From: Alphaproteobacteria bacterium | GTDB taxonomy: Bacteria; Pseudomonadota; Alphaproteobacteria; ATCC43930; CGMCC-115725 | Assembly: GCA_030041385.1 (NCBI GenBank) | Contig: JASHNY010000180.1 | Coordinates: forward strand, 1-32,348 | Direction of reading: 5' to 3' | DNA: 32,348 nucleotides | In this document: piece after piece, positions 17,059 through 26,098 of the stretch | Layout of the letters: each line of letters starts with the position of its first letter | Numbering within the stretch: the stretch's first letter is position 1 | Program-made: the position numbers and the translations under genes | The notes under the pieces: model-generated | Seen by the model: only the letters and a program-made list of their open reading frames with translations | What the model was told of the DNA's origin: nothing | Databases searched by the model: none

Positions 17059-17547
17059 ATGCCCACGGTCGCGACGGCGGCTCCTGCGCTGCGGCTGGCG
17101 CTGTTCGAACCGGACATTCCGCAGAATACCGGAACCTTGCTGCGCCTGGCCGCCTGTTTCGGTGTCGCGGTCGACCTGATCGAGCCGCTCGGCTTTCTCA
17201 TGGACGACCGCCGGCTCAGGCGGGCGGCGCTCGATTATGCCGCACTTGCCGCGATCCGCCGGCACCAATCCTGGGCCGCGTTCGTGGCCGGGCGCGACCG
17301 CGAGTCGCGGCTCATTCTGCTGACCACGGCGGGCGACGTGCCGCTTTACCGCTTCGCTTTTGCCGCGCGCGACACGCTGCTCCTGGGGCGGGAGAGCGCC
17401 GGGGTTCCGGGTTTCGTGCATGATGCCGCAGCCGCGCGGGTCGCGATTCCCTTGCGGCCCGGCGCCCGATCGCTCAACGTCGCCGTCGCCGGGGCGATCG
17501 CGCTCAGCGAAGCGCTGCGCCAGACCGGCCATTTCGCCGCCGGGTGA
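17059..17547 (+). CDS. trmL: tRNA (cytidine(34)-2'-O)-methyltransferase TrmL
   Basis: A 162-residue SPOUT (knotted) methyltransferase that methylates the ribose of the wobble base in tRNA-Leu isoacceptors. Family motifs are [20 protein letters not shown] at the start, [10 protein letters not shown] in the middle and the knot-forming [20 protein letters not shown] at the C-terminus. The length is normal for this minimal SPOUT enzyme. GAGGCGAG precedes the ATG. It is divergent from the bc1 genes and seven bases upstream of hemF, with which it is probably co-transcribed. One of its likely substrates, a tRNA-Leu, is encoded at 26792. Confidence 0.94.
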   Translation: MPTVATAAPALRLALFEPDIPQNTGTLLRLAACFGVAVDLIEPLGFLMDDRRLRRAALDYAALAAIRRHQSWAAFVAGRDRESRLILLTTAGDVPLYRFAFAARDTLLLGRESAGVPGFVHDAAAARVAIPLRPGARSLNVAVAGAIALSEALRQTGHFAAG

Positions 17548-17554
17548 CGATGCG

Positions 17555-18394
17555 ATGAGCGACAGCGCCGATCGGCAGAACCGGGCCGCCGCGTGGTTCG
17601 CGCAATTGCGCGACCGCATCTGCGCGGCGTTCGAGGCGATCGAGGACGACGCCGGCGGCCCGCTGCCGGCGGGCCGCTTCGTGCGCCGGGAATGGCAGCG
17701 GCCGGGCGGCGGCGGCGGCACGATGGCGATCATGACCGGGCGGGTGTTCGAAAAAATCGGGGTCAACGTCTCGACCGTGCACGGCGAGTTCGGGCCCGAG
17801 TTCCGCGGCGAGATTCCCGGCACCGCCGACGATCCGCGCTTCTGGGCCGGCGGCATCTCGCTCGTCGCCCATCTGCGCTCGCCGCTCGTTCCGGCGGTCC
17901 ATCTGAACACGCGGCACATCGTCACCGGCAAATCCTGGTTCGGGGGCGGCGCCGACCTGACCCCGATCTATCCCGACGCGCCCGCGGCGGAGGCGTTTCA
18001 CGCCGCTCTGGCCGCCGCCTGCGGGGCCTACGATCCCGGGTGCTATGCCCGGTTCAAGGCGTGGTGCGACGAGTATTTCTTTCTGCCGCACCGCGGCGAG
18101 CCGCGCGGCGCCGGCGGAATTTTCTTCGATTACCTCGACAGCGGCGACTGGGAGCGCGACTTTGCCTTCGTCCGCGGCGTCGGCGAGGCGTTTCTCGGCG
18201 TCTACCCGGCGATCGTGCGCGAGCGCATGAACCTCCCCTGGACCGAAGAACAGCGGCGGCATCAGCTCGTCCGCCGCGGCCGCTACGTCGAGTTCAACCT
18301 GCTCTACGACCGCGGCACCCGCTTCGGGCTCAAGACCGGCGGCAATGTCGAGGCGGTGCTGATGTCATTGCCGCCCGAGGCGGCCTGGCCATAG
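17555..18394 (+). CDS. hemF: Oxygen-dependent coproporphyrinogen III oxidase
   Basis: A 279-residue soluble enzyme that uses O2 to decarboxylate two propionates of coproporphyrinogen III in haem synthesis, implying aerobic growth. The signature [15 protein letters not shown] (about residues 126-140) and conserved histidines in AVHLNTRHI are present, with [14 protein letters not shown] and the C-terminal [35 protein letters not shown]. The start ATG at 17555 lies seven bases after trmL; a longer frame running back through trmL is a shadow. It ends nine bases from a convergent gene without a terminator. Confidence 0.97.
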   Translation: MSDSADRQNRAAAWFAQLRDRICAAFEAIEDDAGGPLPAGRFVRREWQRPGGGGGTMAIMTGRVFEKIGVNVSTVHGEFGPEFRGEIPGTADDPRFWAGGISLVAHLRSPLVPAVHLNTRHIVTGKSWFGGGADLTPIYPDAPAAEAFHAALAAACGAYDPGCYARFKAWCDEYFFLPHRGEPRGAGGIFFDYLDSGDWERDFAFVRGVGEAFLGVYPAIVRERMNLPWTEEQRRHQLVRRGRYVEFNLLYDRGTRFGLKTGGNVEAVLMSLPPEAAWP

Positions 18395-18403
18395 CGGCAA
18401 TCC

Positions 18404-19300
18404 TCACACCTGCTGGATCGCCGACAAGAGCCAGTTGCCGCCGCGGCCGCGCACGAAGGTCCACACCTCCTCGGCCTCGACCGGGGCGCGCGGGTTGCCG
18501 CTGACCACGAGGTCGGGCGAATTCGCGGTCTGCCCGAGCCGCACCATGTAGTCGATCGCGCTCCATTGCATCAAAGCGGTGGCGTATTGCAGGTCGCCCT
18601 CCTCCCACGCCTCGGTGATCTCGCCCTTCAGCAAGCGCACGCCGGAAACCACGTTCTGCACGCCCTGGCTGGCGTTGCGCGTCAACTCTTCCGAGAAATA
18701 GCCGAGCATCTCGGGCGTCATCAGCGTCCGCAGGCGGGCGAGGTCGCCGTGGCCCCAGGCTTCCTGGATCTGGGCATGGATGCCCTGGAACGCGCTGAGA
18801 TCGGCATCGGAAACGCCGATATCGTGGCCACGGTAGCGCGGCGCCGCAGCAGGCGCCGCAGCGGCGCCGACCGAGCGCGGCATCATGCCGCCGCCCACCG
18901 TCGAGAACCCGCCGCCGAGCCCGCGGAACAGCAGGTAGATCAAGAACCCGATGATCAGCAGCGTGAACAGCCCGCCGAAAGCGTGGCCGAAAAATCCGCC
19001 GCCGAACAGGTGGGCGCCGATGAACCCGCCGAACAGCCCGGTCAGGAACGGGTGGCGGCTGAAGAAGCTGCCGCCGCCGTAGCCGTAATAAGAGCCGTAT
19101 GACGATCCTGGCGCCATGCTGCGGCTGAGCGGCGAGGCATGGTTGGATTCGTAGGTGCGCAGGCCGCGACTGCCGAAACTGGCCCCGCCGCCGCCGAAAT
19201 GCGTGCCGGCACGCGCCTCGGCCAGGCTCGGCGCAAGGGCCAATGACAGGCAGAACAGCAGCGACAGAAAAACGCGCCACCGCGGTGATTGTCTCGACAT
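18404..19300 (-). CDS. Tim44-like domain membrane protein
   Basis: A 298-residue protein with an N-terminal signal or anchor (residues about 9-30), a Gly/Ser/Tyr/Phe-rich low-complexity linker (GGGGASFGSRG, GSYYGYGGGSFF) and a second membrane segment near residues 105-125 (GLFTLLIIGFLIYLLF). The C-terminal Tim44-like domain (from about residue 165) ends in VWTFVRGRGGNWLLSAIQQV. Bacterial proteins of this layout are common and mostly uncharacterised; the domain is related to the mitochondrial import motor subunit Tim44. The ATG at 19300 places the signal sequence at the N-terminus. It is divergent from the small heat-shock gene. No operon partner is visible. Confidence 0.85.
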   Translation of the reverse strand: MSRQSPRWRVFLSLLFCLSLALAPSLAEARAGTHFGGGGASFGSRGLRTYESNHASPLSRSMAPGSSYGSYYGYGGGSFFSRHPFLTGLFGGFIGAHLFGGGFFGHAFGGLFTLLIIGFLIYLLFRGLGGGFSTVGGGMMPRSVGAAAAPAAAPRYRGHDIGVSDADLSAFQGIHAQIQEAWGHGDLARLRTLMTPEMLGYFSEELTRNASQGVQNVVSGVRLLKGEITEAWEEGDLQYATALMQWSAIDYMVRLGQTANSPDLVVSGNPRAPVEAEEVWTFVRGRGGNWLLSAIQQV

Positions 19301-19425
19301 GGCGATATCAGTCCATGATCGGGGCAAGGTGCTCCCGCGCCACGATATGGGGCGGCGCAACCGTCGATAAAGGGATCGGCCGGCCGGCGGCACGCTTTCG
19401 CGCGCCGCAGCTTGGCCGAAGCTTG

Positions 19426-19454
19426 CTTGATCGGCGCGCCGCCCGCCCCCAAAT
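19426..19454 (+). promoter_or_regulatory. Sigma32-like heat-shock promoter
   Basis: CTTGAT (19426-19431) and CCCCAAAT (19447-19454) are 15 bases apart and fit the RpoH consensus CTTGAA-N13-17-CCCCATNT with few mismatches. The gene downstream is a small heat-shock protein, which supports the reading. Transcription would begin near 19462, leaving an untranslated leader of about 80 bases. Confidence 0.5.
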
Positions 19455-19459
19455 CTTTG

Positions 19460-19540
19460 CCGGCACGGTGATTTGCCGGCGTCGGGCGCCGCTGTCGGGC
19501 CCGGCGGGGAGCTCTCGCTCAGGATGGAGGAGAACCTGCG
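19460..19540 (+). promoter_or_regulatory. Possible RNA-thermometer leader of the small heat-shock gene
   Basis: The leader contains GCCGGC (19460-19465 and again at 19476-19481), which can form a first hairpin. A CTCTC run around 19512-19516 can pair with the GGAGGAG ribosome-binding site at about 19526-19532. A long structured leader that masks the Shine-Dalgarno sequence is the hallmark of ROSE elements, which control hsp20 genes in alphaproteobacteria. The pairing here is short and I do not see an unambiguous conserved ROSE core, so this is tentative. Confidence 0.3.
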
Positions 19541-20029
19541 ATGTCGCGCCTGACCCTGTTCAATTCGCCCCTGCTGTTGGGTTTTGAGCATTTCGAGCGG
19601 GCTCTCGACCGCGTCAGCAAGGTGTCGAGCGACGGCTACCCGCCCTACAATATCGAGCAGATCGGCGACAATGCGCTGCGCATTACGCTGGCGGTGGCCG
19701 GGTTTGCGATGAGCGACCTCAACCTGACGGTCGAAGACAACCAGCTCGTCGTCCGCGGCAAGCAGAGCGACGACGGCACTCGCGTCTATCTGCACCGCGG
19801 CATCGCGGCGCGGCAGTTCCAGCGCTCGTTCGTGCTCGCCGAAGGGATCGAGGTGCGCGGCGCCTGGCTCGACAACGGGCTCCTCAACATCGACCTGGTG
19901 CGGCCGGAGCTCGAAAGCCGGGTGCGGACGATCGAGATTCGCAGCCCGCAAAAATCGGCCGCCGAGGGTGCCGAGGGGCGCAAGCGCGCCACGATCCGCC
20001 TGCGCGCCGCCGACACGCCGGGTGGGTGA
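19541..20029 (+). CDS. Small heat-shock protein, Hsp20/alpha-crystallin family
   Basis: A 162-residue ATP-independent holdase of the IbpA-like class. The N-terminus (LFNSPLLLGFEHFERALD) is typical of alphaproteobacterial class A proteins. It is followed by PPYNIEQIGDNALRITLAVAGF and the alpha-crystallin core up to about residue 130, with DNGLLNIDL in place of the usual A-x-x-x-N-G-V-L. The C-terminal IEI motif (RTIEIRS) that anchors oligomers is present. A strong GGAGGAG precedes the ATG. The DUF1150 partner gene often found right after this gene in related bacteria is absent. Confidence 0.94.
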   Translation: MSRLTLFNSPLLLGFEHFERALDRVSKVSSDGYPPYNIEQIGDNALRITLAVAGFAMSDLNLTVEDNQLVVRGKQSDDGTRVYLHRGIAARQFQRSFVLAEGIEVRGAWLDNGLLNIDLVRPELESRVRTIEIRSPQKSAAEGAEGRKRATIRLRAADTPGG

Positions 20030-20100
20030 GCCCGGCATCGCCGAGGGCGGCGATCCGGAGGTGACCTGGCCATCCACGAATTATTCAAGGGTTCGTGCAC

Positions 20101-20130
20101 CCCCGGATCATCCCCGGACTTGATCCGGGG
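20101..20130. repeat. Inverted repeat between convergent hsp20 and ptsN
   Basis: CCCCGGATCA (20101-20110) and TGATCCGGGG (20121-20130) are perfect ten-base inverted complements around a ten-base loop. The flanks continue GC-rich (ACCGGGGG). It lies in the 150-base gap between two convergent genes, so it may stop transcription from both sides, although no T-run follows. It also resembles the GGATCAAGTCCGGGGATGAT type of dispersed palindrome seen in alphaproteobacteria. Confidence 0.6.
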
Positions 20131-20179
20131 ACCGGGGGAAGCGAGAAACGGGAGCGCTTCAATCCAACACAACCATGCC

Positions 20180-20647
20180 CTAGGCGGCGTGGCTTTCGGT
20201 CGGCGTCGTCAACAGGGCGAACAACGCGTCGGCGCTGTTGGCCCCGCGTAATTTCTCGCAAATCGCCTGGTCGCGCAGCAGCCGCGAAATCCGCGACAAT
20301 GCGGTCAAATGGTCGCCGCCCGCGTCGAGCGGGGTCAGCAACACGAACACCAGATCGACCGGCTGCCCGTCGATCGCGTCGAACGGGATCGGCCGCTCGA
20401 GGCGGGCGAAGAGACCCTGGAAGCGGGTCAGTTCGGCGAAGCGGCCATGCGGGATGGCGACACCGAGGCCGATGCCGGTCGTGCCGAGCCGCTCGCGCTC
20501 GTTCAACACGTCATAGATGCGGCGCTCGGGCAATTCGGTCAGCGCCGCCGCGCGGCGAGACAATTCCTGCAGCGCCTGCCGCTTGTTGGCCGCGCGCAAT
20601 TGCGCCACGACACCGCGCGGCGTCAGCAGTTCGGCAATCTCGATCAC
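20180..20647 (-). CDS. ptsN: PTS IIA-like nitrogen-regulatory protein PtsN (EIIANtr)
   Basis: A 155-residue cytoplasmic phosphocarrier of the nitrogen PTS, which receives phosphate from NPr and regulates potassium transport, nitrogen and cell-envelope functions. The PTS_EIIA type-2 fold is clear. The phosphorylated residue should be His67 in GLGVAIPHGRF. LVFVLLTPLDAGGDHLTALSRISRLLRD is the conserved C-terminal half. It lies 69 bases downstream of rpoN, as in many Proteobacteria, but without the hibernation factor gene hpf that usually separates them. Confidence 0.95.
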   Translation of the reverse strand: MIEIAELLTPRGVVAQLRAANKRQALQELSRRAAALTELPERRIYDVLNERERLGTTGIGLGVAIPHGRFAELTRFQGLFARLERPIPFDAIDGQPVDLVFVLLTPLDAGGDHLTALSRISRLLRDQAICEKLRGANSADALFALLTTPTESHAA

Positions 20648-20716
20648 GGCCCTGTCCCCGCTTCGGCCAGCCCGATGTGCGCGCTGCCGCCAAGGTGGGA
20701 GCGGCCCCGGCCGCGG

Positions 20717-22231
20717 TCAAGCGCGCTCGTCGGCGTATAGCGCGAGGAGCCTGTCGCGGCGCCGCTGCACCGATGAGGGAATGCCCATCGCCTCGCGGTA
20801 CTTGGCGACGGTGCGGCGGGCGATGTCGATACCCTGCCCCTGCAGCAATTCGACGATCCGCTCGTCCGAAAGGGTGCTTTCGGCGGCTTCGCCCTCGATC
20901 AGCCCGCGGATGCGGAAGCGCACCGCCTCGGCCGAATGCGATTCGCCCCCGTGCGAGGCCGGGATCGCCGAGGTGAAGAAGTATTTCAGCTCGAACAGGC
21001 CGCGCGGGGTGGCGATGTATTTGTTGCTGGTGACGCGGCTGACCGTGCTTTCGTGCATCCCGATCGCATCGGCGATGTCGCGCAGGATCAGCGGCCGCAG
21101 CGATTGCACGCCATGGCGAAAAAACCCGTCCTGCTGCTGCACGATCTCGATCGCGACCTTGAGGATCGTCGCCGCCCGCTGGTGCAATGACTTGACCAGC
21201 CAGTTCGCCGCCTGCAGCCGCTCGGTCAGGTAGTCGCGGTCGGCCCGGCTCCGCGTCGCCCGGCTGACCCGGGCGTAGTACCGGTTGTTGACGAGAACAC
21301 GAGGCAGGGTCTCGGAATTGAGCTCGACGATCCACCCTCCTTCCGGCGTCGCCCGCATCAGGATGTCAGGCACGATCGCCTGCGCCAGCGGTGCATCGAA
21401 GGCAAGACCGGGGCGCGGGTCGAGCGACTTGATCTCGGCGATCATCCCGGCGAGATCCTCGGCATCGACCCCGCACAGGCGCATCAGCGCGCCGGCGTTG
21501 CGCGCGGCGAGCAAGGGCAAATTGTCCAGCAGCACCTGCATTGCCGGGTCGAGCCGGTTGCGGTCGCGCAACTGCAATGCCAGGCATTCCGGCAGGTCGC
21601 GGGCAAAAATCCCGGGCGGATCGAGCTCCTGGAGGCGCGCCAGCACGCGCTCGACCCGGTCCGCAGGACAGCCGAGCCGAACGGCCGCATCGCCGAGCTC
21701 GCCGCGCAGGTAGCCGGCTTCGTCGAGCTGATCGAGCAGGTAGGCGGCGATGACCCGGTCGGCGTGGTTCGGCAGGTCGGCGCCGATCTGCTCCATCAGA
21801 TGCTCGCGCAAGGTGTGCGGCCGCGCCGGCGCCTGATCGAGACCGGACAGATCGCCGTCGATCGCCCCGTTGCGGCTGCGCCACGCCAATGGTTCGCCGG
21901 CGAAATCGGCCGAGCCGTCGCCCTCCGCGCCGGCGGTCGCATGCCATTGCTCGACCGCCTCGGCGGCAAAGCCGTCGGCGATCGTCTCGGTCGATATCCC
22001 CGCGCCGTCTGCCGCAGCGCTTTCGGCGCCGGGCTCCGGGGCCGCGGCATCGTCGGCTTCGCGCTCGCCGTGTTCGAGCAGCGGGTTCTGCTCGATCTCG
22101 GCATCGACCAGATCGGCAAGTTCGAGGTTCGACAACTGCAGCATCTTGATCGCCTGCTGCAGTTGCGGCGTCATCACCAGCGCCTGCGTCTGGCGCAGTT
22201 CAAGCCGCTGCGAAAAGCCGATTCTGTTCAA
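20717..22231 (-). CDS. rpoN: RNA polymerase sigma-54 factor
   Basis: A 504-residue sigma factor for enhancer-dependent promoters (-24/-12). Region I is the glutamine-rich N-terminus (LRQTQALVMTPQLQQAIKMLQLS), which contacts the activator ATPase. An acidic region II follows (about residues 50-120), then the core-binding domain. The C-terminal DNA-binding part includes the helix-turn-helix HESTVSRVTSNKYIATPRG and an intact RpoN box, RRTVAKYREAMGIPSS. The length is normal. It lies 33 bases after lptB and upstream of ptsN. No cognate activator is in the window. Confidence 0.97.
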   Translation of the reverse strand: MNRIGFSQRLELRQTQALVMTPQLQQAIKMLQLSNLELADLVDAEIEQNPLLEHGEREADDAAAPEPGAESAAADGAGISTETIADGFAAEAVEQWHATAGAEGDGSADFAGEPLAWRSRNGAIDGDLSGLDQAPARPHTLREHLMEQIGADLPNHADRVIAAYLLDQLDEAGYLRGELGDAAVRLGCPADRVERVLARLQELDPPGIFARDLPECLALQLRDRNRLDPAMQVLLDNLPLLAARNAGALMRLCGVDAEDLAGMIAEIKSLDPRPGLAFDAPLAQAIVPDILMRATPEGGWIVELNSETLPRVLVNNRYYARVSRATRSRADRDYLTERLQAANWLVKSLHQRAATILKVAIEIVQQQDGFFRHGVQSLRPLILRDIADAIGMHESTVSRVTSNKYIATPRGLFELKYFFTSAIPASHGGESHSAEAVRFRIRGLIEGEAAESTLSDERIVELLQGQGIDIARRTVAKYREAMGIPSSVQRRRDRLLALYADERA

Positions 22232-22264
22232 TGAAGGCTCGACCGCCGAACGGTTACCGAGCGC

Positions 22265-23071
22265 TTATAGGCTGAATCTTTCGCCAAGGTAAACGCGCCT
22301 GACATCGGCGTCGGCGACGATCTCGTCGGGCGCGCCCTCCATCAATACCCGGCCTTCGTGAAGGATATAGGCCCGGTCGACGATCTTGAACGCCTCGCGC
22401 ACATTGTGGTCGGTGATCAGCACGCCGATCCCGCGGTCCTTCAAGTGGGCGACGAGGTCGCGGATGTCGTTGACCGCGATCGGGTCGATGCCGGCGAGCG
22501 GCTCGTCGAGCAGGATGAAATAGGGCTGCGTCGCCAGCGCGCGGGCGATTTCGCAGCGCCGGCGTTCGCCGCCGGACAGCGCCATCGCCGAGGCGCGGCG
22601 CAGATGGCTGATCGAGAACTCTGCGAGGAGCGCATCGAGCATCGCCTCGCGCGCCTCCGGCTCGGGTTCGGCGACTTCGAGGATGGCGCGGATGTTCTGT
22701 TCGACCGTGAGGCCGCGAAAGATCGAAGCCTCCTGCGGCAGATAGCCGATGCCAAGGCGGGCGCGGCGGTACATCGGCAATTCCGTGATGTCCTCGCCGT
22801 CGAGCGCAACGGTGCCGGTATCGGCCGCGATCAGCCCGGTGATGATGTAGAAGCAGGTGGTCTTTCCGGCGCCGTTCGGGCCGAGCAGCCCGACCACCTC
22901 GCCGCGCTGCACGGCGATGTTGACATCGCGCAACACCGGGCGCCGCTTGAAGCTCTTGCCGAGGCCGCGCCCGGTGAGCCCGCGATTGTCGGCGACAAGC
23001 CGAGGCCCGCGATTGATCCAGGGCGGCGTCGCGTCGCCGTCGTCGCGATCGAAATCGGTAAACCGCATCAC
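22265..23071 (-). CDS. lptB: LPS export ABC transporter ATPase LptB
   Basis: A 268-residue ATPase that powers lipopolysaccharide extraction from the inner membrane with LptF/LptG (not in this window). Walker A is GPNGAGKTT at residues 64-72. The Q-loop (YLPQEASIF), signature LSGGERRR and Walker B FILLDEP follow, then the switch histidine ([10 protein letters not shown]). An N-terminal extension of about 35 residues precedes the ABC fold and is longer than in E. coli. The start overlaps the lptA stop by four bases, showing translational coupling in the kdsD-lptC-lptA-lptB order. Confidence 0.96.
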   Translation of the reverse strand: MMRFTDFDRDDGDATPPWINRGPRLVADNRGLTGRGLGKSFKRRPVLRDVNIAVQRGEVVGLLGPNGAGKTTCFYIITGLIAADTGTVALDGEDITELPMYRRARLGIGYLPQEASIFRGLTVEQNIRAILEVAEPEPEAREAMLDALLAEFSISHLRRASAMALSGGERRRCEIARALATQPYFILLDEPLAGIDPIAVNDIRDLVAHLKDRGIGVLITDHNVREAFKIVDRAYILHEGRVLMEGAPDEIVADADVRRVYLGERFSL

Positions 23072-24060
23072 CGCGCCTTGTGCCCGGTACCCGGTACCCC
23101 GGTGCCGTTATCGCGCCGGACAAACAGGCCGACGACGCGGTGATCCCCCGGCATCGCCGCAGTGCGGGGCATCATCCGGCTGACGTTGGTATTAAGATCC
23201 ATTACCGCGTATTGCCCTCTCATGACATCCTTATCGCGCGTGATCACGACATTGTCGATCAAGGTCACGATGCCGGTGACCGCATTATAGACGGCGTATT
23301 TGCCCTGTCCCACATCGGCTCCGTTGGTGACGACGACATGGCCTTCGGCGTCGAGGCGGGTGAGCTTGGAATCGGCCTCTGCGGCCGGCGGCTTGCCCGC
23401 TTCCGGCGGGCTCCGCTTCGCTGCGGCGGGCCCGGCCGGGCCGCGGCCCGGCGCCGCCGCGGGGGCCGTCTTGCTCAGGTAGCCGGTCAACACATCGGCG
23501 CGAATCGTGCGGCCGTTGCGGGTGGCGACGGCGTCGCCGCGCGCCACCGCGATCTGCTTCTGGTCATACCAGTCGAAGCTGTCGCGCGCGGTGACGGTTT
23601 CGGTCGGCGTCGTCATCTTCAGGGCCTTGCCGGTGATTACCGCGACCCCCTGGTCGACATCGTAGACGCCGCGGTCGCCCACGACGGTGTCGCCGTTGCG
23701 CGTCAGCACCACGTGGCCGTCCGCGTCGATGCGGTAGATCTGCGCGTTGCCGCCGGTGTTGCTGGTGGTGCCCTTAGCGTCGCGATAGTGCGCGACCAGC
23801 ACATCGGCATGCACCGTGGTCGGGCCCCGGGTCGCGACCGCGTTGCCGCGCGCGATGTAGAGCTTGGTGTTCTGCTGCCACTCGATGCCCGAATCGGCCT
23901 GGATCTGGATCGGCTGGCTGTTGTCGCCGAGGGCGCCCGGCGCCGTCGCGGACTGCGCCTGCGCCTGTGCCGGCGCCGCCATCGCCGGCCATGCGGCAAC
24001 CAGGATCGGCATGGCGCAGGCTGCCGCCAGCCACGGCGTTCGGCGGCGCGGCGCGGTCAT
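23068..24060 (-). CDS. lptA: LPS transport periplasmic protein LptA
   Basis: A 330-residue exported protein that forms the beta-jellyroll bridge carrying LPS across the periplasm. The N-terminal signal sequence ends near residue 28 (AWPAMAA). Two OstA-like repeats are visible: one around [19 protein letters not shown] and another around [20 protein letters not shown] third beta segment ([24 protein letters not shown]) comes after a Pro/Ala/Gly-rich linker of about 45 residues. It is longer than E. coli LptA, as is common in alphaproteobacteria. It overlaps lptC and lptB by four bases on either side. Confidence 0.92.
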   Translation of the reverse strand: MTAPRRRTPWLAAACAMPILVAAWPAMAAPAQAQAQSATAPGALGDNSQPIQIQADSGIEWQQNTKLYIARGNAVATRGPTTVHADVLVAHYRDAKGTTSNTGGNAQIYRIDADGHVVLTRNGDTVVGDRGVYDVDQGVAVITGKALKMTTPTETVTARDSFDWYDQKQIAVARGDAVATRNGRTIRADVLTGYLSKTAPAAAPGRGPAGPAAAKRSPPEAGKPPAAEADSKLTRLDAEGHVVVTNGADVGQGKYAVYNAVTGIVTLIDNVVITRDKDVMRGQYAVMDLNTNVSRMMPRTAAMPGDHRVVGLFVRRDNGTGVPGTGHKAR

Positions 24061-25001
24061 GTCGCGCCGTCCTTGTGCAGCGCCGCATGGCTCGCCCGAT
24101 GCAGCACGTTTCGGCGATGCTCGACGCGGTGCACCCGGTGCACGACCCGGTGCGAGGCGACGCGGCGATGCGGCACGGGCCGCCGCTCCGCTGCCCGGGC
24201 GGGTTTTCGTGCGGCGCGCGCCGCCGCTTCCAGCGTCGGCCTCGCCCTGGCCTCGATCGTGGCCGCGGTGCGCGCGACCGCCGGCGGCACCGTCGGCGGC
24301 GGAGCCGTGGCGGCGGGCTTCGCGCCCTTGAGCACGAGATTGGCGCGGCCGGTAAAGATCACCGTGTCGCCCTTGTTGAAGATGCGAAAGCCCTGCGCCT
24401 TGATGTCGCCCGACGGGCCATGCCCGTGGATCGGATCGTCGCCGCGGGCGCTGTTGCTGGCGACGTTGACGCGCGCCGCGTCGGTAACGAACCGGGTGCC
24501 GTTCTGGTGGGTCAGGGTCACGTCGCCGAACAGGTCGAGTATCTGCACCTGGGATTGATAGACGCCGGTGGCGGCGGTGATGACGACCGAGGCGCCGCTA
24601 TGCGTCTTCATGTCCGCCCGCGGCGATTCGAGCGACATCAAATCCTCGCGGTCGGGTACCTGGCGGCCGACCGCGGCGGTCACCACGAACGGCCGGTTGT
24701 CGCGGTCGGTGCCGAGATAGCGCGGGTTCAGCATGCGCAATTGGCGCGCCTCGCGCAGGTCGATCGCCGGAATGCGGAACCGCATCCGCTCGATCAGCGG
24801 GGCCAGGCGGGGCCACACCGCCACCATCAACAGCAGGGTCAAGCCGATGATCGGCAACACCCGCTTCAACACGGCGACGCGCCGGCTGTAGGGGTTTCCC
24901 GGCAAGGCCGCGATCCGTTGCCCAAACCACGCGATCACCGTTGCTCGGTTCGGGCGGTCTGGCGGGTGCGGGGCAGAGGGCAACGGCTGCGCGCTTCTCA
25001 T
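24057..25001 (-). CDS. lptC: LPS export protein LptC with a His/Arg-rich C-terminal extension
   Basis: A 314-residue bitopic inner-membrane protein that passes LPS from LptBFG to LptA. One membrane helix (VLPIIGLTLLLMVAVWP, about residues 50-66) is followed by the periplasmic LptC jellyroll up to roughly residue 225. After that comes an Ala/Pro-rich linker and a strongly basic tail. The last 41 residues (24060-24182) contain eight His and nine Arg in H-R-V-type repeats; usual LptC proteins end near the jellyroll. The start at 25001 overlaps the kdsD stop (ATGA); an in-frame ATG further upstream lies inside kdsD. The tail's function is unknown. Confidence 0.88.
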   Translation of the reverse strand: MRSAQPLPSAPHPPDRPNRATVIAWFGQRIAALPGNPYSRRVAVLKRVLPIIGLTLLLMVAVWPRLAPLIERMRFRIPAIDLREARQLRMLNPRYLGTDRDNRPFVVTAAVGRQVPDREDLMSLESPRADMKTHSGASVVITAATGVYQSQVQILDLFGDVTLTHQNGTRFVTDAARVNVASNSARGDDPIHGHGPSGDIKAQGFRIFNKGDTVIFTGRANLVLKGAKPAATAPPPTVPPAVARTAATIEARARPTLEAAARAARKPARAAERRPVPHRRVASHRVVHRVHRVEHRRNVLHRASHAALHKDGAT

Positions 25002-26014
25002 GCGATCCCGGCGCGCAGGCAATCGTGCATGTGAATAAAGCCGGTCGGGCACTGCCCGTCGTCGACGACGAACAGCGAGGTGGTCGGCGGCGCATGGCCG
25101 GTCATCATCGCCAGCGCCTCGCCGGCGAGCCGCCCCGCGGCGATCGTCTTCGGATTCGGGTGCATGACCGCGGCGACGGTGCGGCCCAACAACCCGCTAT
25201 CCATGTGGCGGCGCAGATCGCCGTCGGTGATCACCCCGACGAGCCGCCCGTCCGCGGCGCACACCCCGACGCAGCCAAAGCTTTTCGCAGTCATCACCAG
25301 GATAGCCTCCGACATCGGCGCGTCCGGCGCGACCAGCGGGATGGCATCGCCGGTATGCATGATGTCGCTGACCCGCAGCAGCCGCCGGCCGAGCTGCCCG
25401 CCCGGGTGAAAACGCTGGAAATCCGCGGTCGAAAACCCCTTGCGCTCGAGCAGGGCAATGGCCAGCGCATCGCCCAGCGCCAGCATCACCGTGGTCGAGG
25501 TGGTCGGCGCCAGGCCCATCGGGCAGGCCTCGGCCGCAGGCGGCAACAACAGTACGACGTCGGCAGCCTCGGCCAGCGGCGAGGCGCGCCCGGCAGTAAC
25601 CGCGACGAGCGGGATTTCGAACCGGCGCGAATAGGCGATGATGGCGGCCAGCTCGTCGCTTTCGCCGGAATTCGACAGCGCGATGACGGTGTCGCCGACG
25701 CCGATCATGCCGAGATCGCCGTGGCTCGCCTCCGCCGGGTGGACGAACTGCGCCGGCGTGCCGGTCGAGGCGAGGGTCGCCGCGATCTTGCGTGCGATAT
25801 GCCCGCTTTTGCCGATGCCGGTGACGACAACCCGGCCGGTCGCTGCGGCGCACAGATCGAGCGTGGCGCAGAAGCTGTCGTCGAGGCTGTGGGCCAGCTG
25901 TTCGAGCCCGCCGATTTCGGCACGGATGACCCGCCGGCCGACCGTAAGATCGTCGTGGAGGCCCGCAGCCCGGCCGCCGCCGGACCGCGCCAACGTCGCG
26001 CGCATATCGTTCAT
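24998..26014 (-). CDS. kdsD: Arabinose-5-phosphate isomerase (KdsD/KpsF family)
   Basis: A 338-residue enzyme converting ribulose 5-phosphate to arabinose 5-phosphate, the precursor of Kdo in lipopolysaccharide. An N-terminal SIS domain carries VVVTGIGKSGHIARKIAATL and HPAEASHGDLGMI. Two CBS domains (from about residue 215) follow, with VTDGDLRR-type motifs. The operon with lptC-lptA-lptB fits an LPS role. The start is uncertain: ATGs at 26053 and 26014 and a TTG at 26065 share the frame, none with a strong ribosome-binding site. I prefer 26014 because about 25 residues already precede the conserved domain there. Confidence 0.93.
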   Translation of the reverse strand: MNDMRATLARSGGGRAAGLHDDLTVGRRVIRAEIGGLEQLAHSLDDSFCATLDLCAAATGRVVVTGIGKSGHIARKIAATLASTGTPAQFVHPAEASHGDLGMIGVGDTVIALSNSGESDELAAIIAYSRRFEIPLVAVTAGRASPLAEAADVVLLLPPAAEACPMGLAPTTSTTVMLALGDALAIALLERKGFSTADFQRFHPGGQLGRRLLRVSDIMHTGDAIPLVAPDAPMSEAILVMTAKSFGCVGVCAADGRLVGVITDGDLRRHMDSGLLGRTVAAVMHPNPKTIAAGRLAGEALAMMTGHAPPTTSLFVVDDGQCPTGFIHMHDCLRAGIA

Positions 26015-26098
26015 CGGGACCGCGAATCCGGTCTTTACCACATTGATACGCATTCGCCGCGGCAACCATCCGCGGGCCGGTGCGCCGCGGCGCCCGGG

